Origin: JBBSEZ01 sp038239195
GTDB lineage: Bacteria; Planctomycetota; Planctomycetia; Gemmatales; Gemmataceae
Assembly (NCBI GenBank): GCA_038239195.1
Contig: JBBSEZ010000351.1
Span: forward strand, 1 to 10,698
DNA: 10,698 nucleotides
Reading direction: 5' to 3'
Position 1 is the stretch's first letter; each line of letters begins with the position of its first letter. The notes beneath the pieces were generated by a model. It saw only the letters and a list, made by a program, of their open reading frames with translations. It searched no databases and was not told where the DNA came from. Below are positions 5,854 through 10,698 of this stretch, one piece after another. The translations under genes and the position numbers were made by a program.

Positions 5854-6510
5854 ATGGTCGAGCTTCGCAAACGCCGACGGGGCACGAAGGCCCAGACGCG
5901 GGAACGGCTGATCGCCGGGGCCTTGGAGCTCTTGCACACCGGCGGAGAATCGGCCGTCTCGACGGTCAGCGTGACGCGGGCGGCGGGGGTCGTCCAGTCG
6001 GCGTTCTACCAGCACTTTGCCAACGTCGAAGCGTGTCTGGCCGAGGCCGCCGAGAGGGTGGCCCGGCACATCCGCGAGGCCGTGGCCGACGCGCGACGCG
6101 CGATGTATCAGGCTGGCCCGGGGACGGGGAAAGACCTCGAGCACTTCTACCGGAGCGTCTTCGCGCTGGTGGAGTCGCAGCGCCCGACCGTGGAGCTCTT
6201 CCTCCGCCACCGGACCGACGCGCTGGCGCTGGGCGGCGTGATGCACCGGCTGGCCGCGGACCTTCGTTGCGACCTGGCGCGCGACCTGGCGGACCAGGTT
6301 GCGCGGAACGGCTTGCCTCCCCTGCCGCCCGGTTGGGTGGAGGCCGTGGCCGAGAACCTCATGGGCGCGAGTTGGTCGGCCATCGAAGCAACGCTCAACG
6401 GTCGCGGCCCCGGCGTCGAGGGGTCGGCCCGCCTGCTGGCGGCGTTCTCGACCGGCGCGTGCCTGGCGGTCCTCGAAGCGGTGCAAACGAGCGCCCCAAA
6501 CGCGAGGTAG
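5854..6510 (+). CDS. TetR/AcrR-type transcriptional regulator
   Basis: A 218-residue regulator with the TetR N-terminal DNA-binding domain. A basic start (R-K-R-R-R) leads into helix 1 at about 13-28 (T-R-E-R-L-I-A-G-A-L-E-L), followed by the helix-turn-helix at about 35-56 with recognition helix V-V-Q-S-A-F-Y-Q-H-F. The remaining 160 residues are all-helical and variable, as usual for the ligand-binding part, so the effector cannot be told. TetR proteins are mostly repressors that control a neighbouring gene or themselves. Possible targets are the divergent GxxExxY gene and the SNF2 gene 128 bases downstream on the same strand; no palindromic operator was recognised in 5768-5853. The ATG at 5854 follows the purine-rich GGGGGTGAG. 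Confidence 0.92.
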   Translation: MVELRKRRRGTKAQTRERLIAGALELLHTGGESAVSTVSVTRAAGVVQSAFYQHFANVEACLAEAAERVARHIREAVADARRAMYQAGPGTGKDLEHFYRSVFALVESQRPTVELFLRHRTDALALGGVMHRLAADLRCDLARDLADQVARNGLPPLPPGWVEAVAENLMGASWSAIEATLNGRGPGVEGSARLLAAFSTGACLAVLEAVQTSAPNAR

Positions 6511-6638
6511 TTTTGCGCCGGGCCTTCGCGTTTCCGCTTGCCTGCGCGCGGTCTCGCGTGCTATCAACGGGGAACGGGCAGAGAGAGAGTCGAGAGAACC
6601 TGGTCGCGCACCCCAAATGAGCCCAGCTCGTCTGGCGG

Positions 6639-9600
6639 ATGGATTCTATGCTCGTGTTGCACGCCGGGGCCGACAACGGCCAGTTGATCCTGTGGGGCGA
6701 AGTGCCCGCTGACGCTCCCCCGGTTCGCCCCGGTCGCAAGCCCAGGGCCCTCCCGGCACAACCCTATCCCTACGACGCCGGGGCCGCGCGCCTCGCCTGG
6801 GCCCTCGCCGGCGCCATGCCCGGCCAGAGCATTCCCGGCAACGCCGGCGAGCCCGCCCAGCTCTGGCTGCCCACCGTCAAGGGCCAACCCGTCCCCTCCA
6901 GCCCGCTGATCGCCGACGTGCCCCCGTCCCCCAACGGCGCGGCCCCCACGCTCGCCCCCTGGACCGTCACCGCGCTGCGCCTGCCCGCCCAGTCGGCCAT
7001 CGACCTCCTTTGCGCTTCCATTGGCCGCGAGACGCTGGGCGGCGGCGTCCTCGTCGGCCCCACCCTCGGCTACTGGGCCACCGCCCTGCGCTTCACCGCT
7101 GCTCTGCTGGCGCGCGAACAACTGGTCCCCGGCGTGGAACAGACGCGCACCGGCTGGCGCGCCGCCTGGCGGCCCGTCCTCGCCGGCGCCGAGGGCCAGC
7201 GCCTTGGCCGCCTCGCCCGCGCCATGCCGGCCTCGTGTCGGGCCCTCGCCCTGAACGGCCAGGCCACGTCCGGCAGCCCCCCCGAGCAGGCCGCCATCGA
7301 ATTGCTCACCGGCTTCGTCTCCGCCTGTGCCGATGCGCTGGTGCGCAACGCCGTCGCTGAGGCCCCTTCCTCCCGGCGCACCACGGCCACCTTCCCCAGC
7401 CTCCACGACCAGTGGGCCTACGCCCTCCGCTCCCCCGACGGCGCCCTCGTTGGGCCCGAAAGCGAGCTGACCCAGCTCGCCGAACAGGTTCGCTCCTGGC
7501 AGCGGCCCATCCTCGTCTCCAGCGCAGCCCCTTTTCAGCTCTGCTTCCGCCTCGAAGAGCCCCCCGAGGACCGCCCCGATGGCTTCTGGCAGGTGCGCTA
7601 TCTCCTCCAGGCCCGCGACGACCCCAGCCTGCTGGTCCCCGTCGCCGCCGCCTGGGCACCACGCGGCCGAACGGCCCTTGCCTTCAAGGCCCACAACTTC
7701 CAGCCGCGCGAGTATCTGCTCACCGCCCTGGGTCAGTCCGCCGCCCTCTGCCCGCCCGTCGAGGCGAGCCTGAAGTCGGCCACCCCGGGGGGCTTCACCA
7801 CCGACGCCGCCGGGGCCCACGCCTTCCTGAGCGAGACGGCCTGGATGCTCGAACAGGCTGGCTTCGGGGTTATCCTCCCCGGCTGGTGGACGAAGCGCGG
7901 CTCCGCCCGGCGCCTCACCGTCCAGGCCGAGGTGCGCAGCCCCAAGATGCAGGGCGGCAGCGGCATCTCGCTGAACGACGTCGTTCAGTTCGACTGGAAG
8001 ATGGCCATCGGCGACCTGACGCTCAGCCTCGAAGAGCTCGAGGCGCTGGCCCGCCTCAAGGCGCCCCTGGTGAAGGTGCGCGGCCAGTGGGTACAGGTCC
8101 ACGGCGAGGAGCTCCGCGTGGCGCTCGACCTCATGCGCAGGCGCGCCCGGGGCGAGGCCACCCTCCGCGAGGTCGTGCAGATGGCCCTCGGCGGGGGGCA
8201 AGCGCCGGGCGGCCTGCCCTTTGGGGGCGTCACCGCCACCGGCTGGGTCGGCGAGTTCCTCGCCCAGCTCGAGGGCAAGGAGGCCTTCTCCGAGCTCCCC
8301 GTCCCCCAAAGTTTCCAGGGCACGCTGAGGCCTTACCAGGTGAAGGGCTACTCCTGGCTTGCCTTCCTGCGCCGCTGGGGGCTGGGCGGTTGCCTCGCCG
8401 ACGACATGGGCCTGGGCAAGACCATCCAGGCGCTCGCCCTCCTCGAAAAGGACTGGGCCGAGGCGAGGCGGCCCACGCTGCTCATCTGCCCGACCTCCGT
8501 CGTCGGGAACTGGAAGAAGGAGGCGGAGCGCTTCACCCCCGACTTGCCTGTCATGATTCATCACGGCGGGCGGCGCGCCAGGGGGGCCGCGTTCGCCAAG
8601 GAGGCCGAGCAGCACGCGCTCGTGCTGACCAGTTACGCCCTGCTACACCGCGACCAGGAGATGTTCGCCCGGGTCAAGTGGGCCGGCGTCGTGCTCGACG
8701 AGGCGCAGAACATCAAGAACCCCGACACCAAGCAGGCCCAGTCGGCCCGCGCCATCGAGGCCGACTATCGCATCGCCCTGACCGGCACGCCCGTCGAGAA
8801 CCACGTCGGCGACCTGTGGTCGATCTTCGAGTTTCTCAACCCCGGCTTCCTGGGCACCCAGGCCGACTTCCGGCGCCGCTTCTTCATCCCCATCCAGGCC
8901 CAGCAGGACGAGGAGGCGTCGAAGCGCCTCAAGCGCCTCACCGGCCCTTTCCTGTTGCGCCGGCTCAAGACCGACAAGACGATCATCGCCGACCTGCCCG
9001 AGAAGCTGGAGATGAAGGTCTTCTGCACGCTCACCAAGGAGCAGGCGACGCTCTACGCCGCCGTGGTGGACGAACTGACCGGCTCGCTCGCCGAGGCCGA
9101 GGGCATCAAGCGCCGCGGCATGATCCTGGGGACGCTGCTCAAGCTCAAGCAGGTGTGCAACCACCCCGCCCACTTCCTGGGCGACAACTCCCCAGTCCCC
9201 GGGCGCTCGGGCAAGCTGGCCCGACTGACGGAGATGCTCGAGGAGGTGCTGGAGCTCGGCGAGCGGGCGCTGATCTTCACGCAGTTCACCGAGATGGGCG
9301 AGATCCTGAAACAACATCTTCAGGAAGCGTTTGGCCGCGAGGTGCTGTTCCTCCACGGGGGCGTGCAGCGCGAGCAGCGGGCGCGTATGGTCGAGCGCTT
9401 CCAGCAGGAGGGCCCGGGTGGCCCGCGCCTGTTCGTGCTGTCGCTCAAGGCAGGCGGGACGGGGCTGAACCTGACGGCGGCCAACCACGTGTTCCACTTC
9501 GACCGCTGGTGGAACCCCGCCGTGGAGAACCAGGCGACCGACCGGGCCTTCCGCATCGGCCAGCACCGCAACGTCCAGGTCCACAAGTTCGTCTGCGTGG

Positions 9601-9752
9601 GCACTCTGGAAGAGAAGATCGACGAGATGATCGAGCGCAAGCAGGCGGTAGCGACGCGCGTGGTGGGGAGCGGCGAGGCCTGGCTAACGGAGCTGTCGAA
9701 CGAGCAGCTGCGCGACCTGTTCGCGTTGCGCCAGGAAGCGGTGGAGGACTAG
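6639..9752 (+). CDS. SNF2-family ATPase (bacterial DEAD/H helicase-like)
   Basis: A 1037-residue Swi2/Snf2-type ATPase. Residues 1 to about 540 are the variable N-terminal region with the bacterial SNF2-associated domain in its later part. The first motor lobe has D588-D-M-G-L-G-K594-T (Walker A), D687-E-A-Q690 (Walker B) and L714-T-G-T-P718. The second lobe has A877-L-I-F-T-Q, an L-H-G-G segment, G-G-T-G-L-N-L and the arginine-finger motif Q965-A-T-D-R-A-F-R972-I-G-Q975. All catalytic residues are present. Such proteins translocate on double-stranded DNA and remodel DNA-protein or RNA polymerase complexes rather than unwind DNA; the target here is unknown. The stop codon is one base before the SWIM gene, so the two are cotranscribed. 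The start is uncertain: ATG at 6648 (residue 4) has GGA four bases before it and is as likely as 6639. Confidence 0.95.
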   Translation: MDSMLVLHAGADNGQLILWGEVPADAPPVRPGRKPRALPAQPYPYDAGAARLAWALAGAMPGQSIPGNAGEPAQLWLPTVKGQPVPSSPLIADVPPSPNGAAPTLAPWTVTALRLPAQSAIDLLCASIGRETLGGGVLVGPTLGYWATALRFTAALLAREQLVPGVEQTRTGWRAAWRPVLAGAEGQRLGRLARAMPASCRALALNGQATSGSPPEQAAIELLTGFVSACADALVRNAVAEAPSSRRTTATFPSLHDQWAYALRSPDGALVGPESELTQLAEQVRSWQRPILVSSAAPFQLCFRLEEPPEDRPDGFWQVRYLLQARDDPSLLVPVAAAWAPRGRTALAFKAHNFQPREYLLTALGQSAALCPPVEASLKSATPGGFTTDAAGAHAFLSETAWMLEQAGFGVILPGWWTKRGSARRLTVQAEVRSPKMQGGSGISLNDVVQFDWKMAIGDLTLSLEELEALARLKAPLVKVRGQWVQVHGEELRVALDLMRRRARGEATLREVVQMALGGGQAPGGLPFGGVTATGWVGEFLAQLEGKEAFSELPVPQSFQGTLRPYQVKGYSWLAFLRRWGLGGCLADDMGLGKTIQALALLEKDWAEARRPTLLICPTSVVGNWKKEAERFTPDLPVMIHHGGRRARGAAFAKEAEQHALVLTSYALLHRDQEMFARVKWAGVVLDEAQNIKNPDTKQAQSARAIEADYRIALTGTPVENHVGDLWSIFEFLNPGFLGTQADFRRRFFIPIQAQQDEEASKRLKRLTGPFLLRRLKTDKTIIADLPEKLEMKVFCTLTKEQATLYAAVVDELTGSLAEAEGIKRRGMILGTLLKLKQVCNHPAHFLGDNSPVPGRSGKLARLTEMLEEVLELGERALIFTQFTEMGEILKQHLQEAFGREVLFLHGGVQREQRARMVERFQQEGPGGPRLFVLSLKAGGTGLNLTAANHVFHFDRWWNPAVENQATDRAFRIGQHRNVQVHKFVCVGTLEEKIDEMIERKQAVATRVVGSGEAWLTELSNEQLRDLFALRQEAVED

Positions 9753-9753
9753 C

Positions 9754-10626
9754 ATGGCTTGGGGCAACTTCCAGCCGCGCCCGAAGGCGCGGGTGGTGCA
9801 GGGCGGGATCAAGGCGCAGTCCCAGGGCGGCAACTTCGGACAGAACTGGTGGGCGAAGCGCTGGCTGGCGGTGCTGGAGAGCTTCCGCTTCGGCGCCCGG
9901 CTGGCGCGCGGGCGCTCGTACGCGCGCGACGGGCAGGTGCTCAACATCGACATCCACGAGGGCAAGGTGACGGCGCGCGTGCAGGGCTCGCGGGCGACGC
10001 CCTACGACGTGAGCATTGGCGTGAAGGTGCTGCGGCCGGAGCAGTGGAAGAACCTGCTGCGCGTTCTGAGCGGGCAGGCGCTGTTTGTGGCAAAACTCCT
10101 TGCCGGCGAGATGCCCACCGACATCGAGCAAGTGTTTCGCAAGGCCAAGCTGTCGCTCTTCCCCGAGAAGCGCGGCGACCTGCACACCGCCTGCTCGTGC
10201 CCCGACGACGCCAACCCCTGCAAGCACATCGCGGCGGTCTACTATCTGCTCGGCGAGGAGTTCGACCGCGACCCGTTCCTGCTGTTTCGGCTGCGCGGGC
10301 TGGGGCACGAGCAGTTGGTGGCCCAACTGGGCCATTCGGAAGGCCCCAACGAAGGCGCGGCGGCCCGGGAAAAGCCCGCCGCGCCTGCCGAGCCGTTGCC
10401 GGCGGACGCGGCCGCGTTCTGGGCCACGCCGGAACTGCCCGACGACCTGTTCGGCGACGTGCAGCCCCCCCCCGTGTCGGCGGCGTGGGTGCGCCGGCTG
10501 GGCAAGTTCCCGTTCTGGCGCGGCTCGGCGCCGTTGCTGGACGCGCTGGAGCCGGCTTACGTCGAGGCCGCCCCGCTGGGGCTGAGCACGTTCCTCGGCG
10601 AAAGCAAGGCCCTGCGCAAAGGTTGA
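9754..10626 (+). CDS. SWIM zinc-finger protein, partner of the SNF2 ATPase
   Basis: A 290-residue protein with a SWIM-type zinc site C147-x-C149-x6-C156-x-H158 in the sequence C-S-C-P-D...C-K-H-I-A-A-V. The N-terminal part has the conserved N-W-W-A-K-R-W-L segment (about residues 31-38) and a strand-rich region around R-G-R-S-Y-A. After the zinc site comes helix Y-Y-L-L-G-E-E-F-D-R-D-P-F, then an Ala/Pro-rich linker at about 200-240 and a short C-terminal domain. SWIM domains bind nucleic acid or protein and are often encoded beside SNF2 ATPases in bacteria. The ATG begins one base after the SNF2 stop codon, which points to translational coupling and joint action. The N-terminal third and the C-terminal domain have no function that I can assign. 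Confidence 0.93.
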   Translation: MAWGNFQPRPKARVVQGGIKAQSQGGNFGQNWWAKRWLAVLESFRFGARLARGRSYARDGQVLNIDIHEGKVTARVQGSRATPYDVSIGVKVLRPEQWKNLLRVLSGQALFVAKLLAGEMPTDIEQVFRKAKLSLFPEKRGDLHTACSCPDDANPCKHIAAVYYLLGEEFDRDPFLLFRLRGLGHEQLVAQLGHSEGPNEGAAAREKPAAPAEPLPADAAAFWATPELPDDLFGDVQPPPVSAAWVRRLGKFPFWRGSAPLLDALEPAYVEAAPLGLSTFLGESKALRKG

Positions 10627-10655
10627 CCTCACACCACCGGGACAATCAAGGGCCT

Positions 10656-10686
10656 GGCGAGCGGCGCGGCGTGAGCCCGCCGGTGG
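10656..10686 (+). repeat. GGCGTGAGCCCGCCGG repeat copy
   Basis: The first 22 bases match the minus strand of 1-22 except for one A-to-G change, and the copy continues into CCGCCGGTGG. CCACCGG at 10634-10640 and CCGGTGG at 10680-10686 form an inverted pair around it, so a large weak stem is possible 8 bases after the SWIM stop codon. This is probably the same dispersed intergenic family as 1831-1894; use as a transcript end is possible but not supported by a T tract. Confidence 0.6.
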
Positions 10687-10698
10687 AGCGCGTCGCAC

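Noticed and set aside
6511..6638. Promoter before the SNF2 gene
   Set aside because: No recognisable -35/-10 pair or hairpin; only a purine-rich AGAGAGAGAG stretch is seen.
6564..8615. A 683-codon open frame on the minus strand
   Set aside because: It lies antisense to the SNF2 gene, whose motifs are unambiguous; the antisense translation is Gly/Ala/Glu-rich with no domain.
7412..9970. An 852-codon plus-strand frame overlapping the SNF2 gene
   Set aside because: It is the shifted frame of the SNF2 gene, rich in Arg, Pro and Ala, and carries no motif.
9445..10698. A 417-codon minus-strand frame open to the window end
   Set aside because: It is antisense to the SWIM gene, whose zinc motif and spacing after SNF2 are clear, and it has no domain.

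Overview
The window is high-GC bacterial DNA that looks like a planctomycete, most likely near Gemmataceae. This rests on a fused redoxin / c-type cytochrome / copper-monooxygenase-like protein, a Ser/Thr kinase with an N-terminal zinc ribbon and a C-terminal RDD membrane domain, a GxxExxY protein, and short dispersed intergenic palindromes. It is an inference from gene types; there is no rRNA or other marker gene.

Layout. Positions 1-5767 hold five minus-strand genes: the three-domain redox/copper protein (48-1781), the kinase-RDD protein (2011-3606), a small exported protein of unknown function (3773-4183), an exported thioredoxin-like protein interrupted by one in-frame TGA (4365-5168), and a GxxExxY protein (5366-5767). 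Strand then switches at a short divergent region (5768-5853). The plus strand carries a TetR-type regulator (5854-6510) and an SNF2-family ATPase (6639-9752) followed after one base by a SWIM zinc-finger protein (9754-10626). No tRNA, rRNA, CRISPR array or transposase was seen.

Main observation. The gene at 4365-5168 reads in one frame through a TGA placed directly after a cysteine, at the point where a thioredoxin fold has its redox motif. Signal peptide and first strand lie before the TGA; the rest of the fold lies after it. A perfect 6-bp hairpin with a GGTC loop begins 20 nt after the first base of the TGA, within the geometry known for bacterial SECIS elements. I read this as a candidate selenoprotein with a vicinal Cys-Sec pair. 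Only a genome search for selA/selB/selC/selD, homologue alignment or protein data can settle it; a nonsense mutation is the main alternative.

Second layer. An approximately 50-bp element with the palindrome TGATA-CTTC-TATCA lies upstream of both the candidate selenoprotein gene and the redoxin/copper protein gene, suggesting shared control of two exported redox proteins. In the second case a long inverted repeat lies between element and start codon; a related repeat half-site occurs at each end of the window. The SNF2 and SWIM genes almost certainly form one transcription unit; the link to the TetR gene upstream is only positional.
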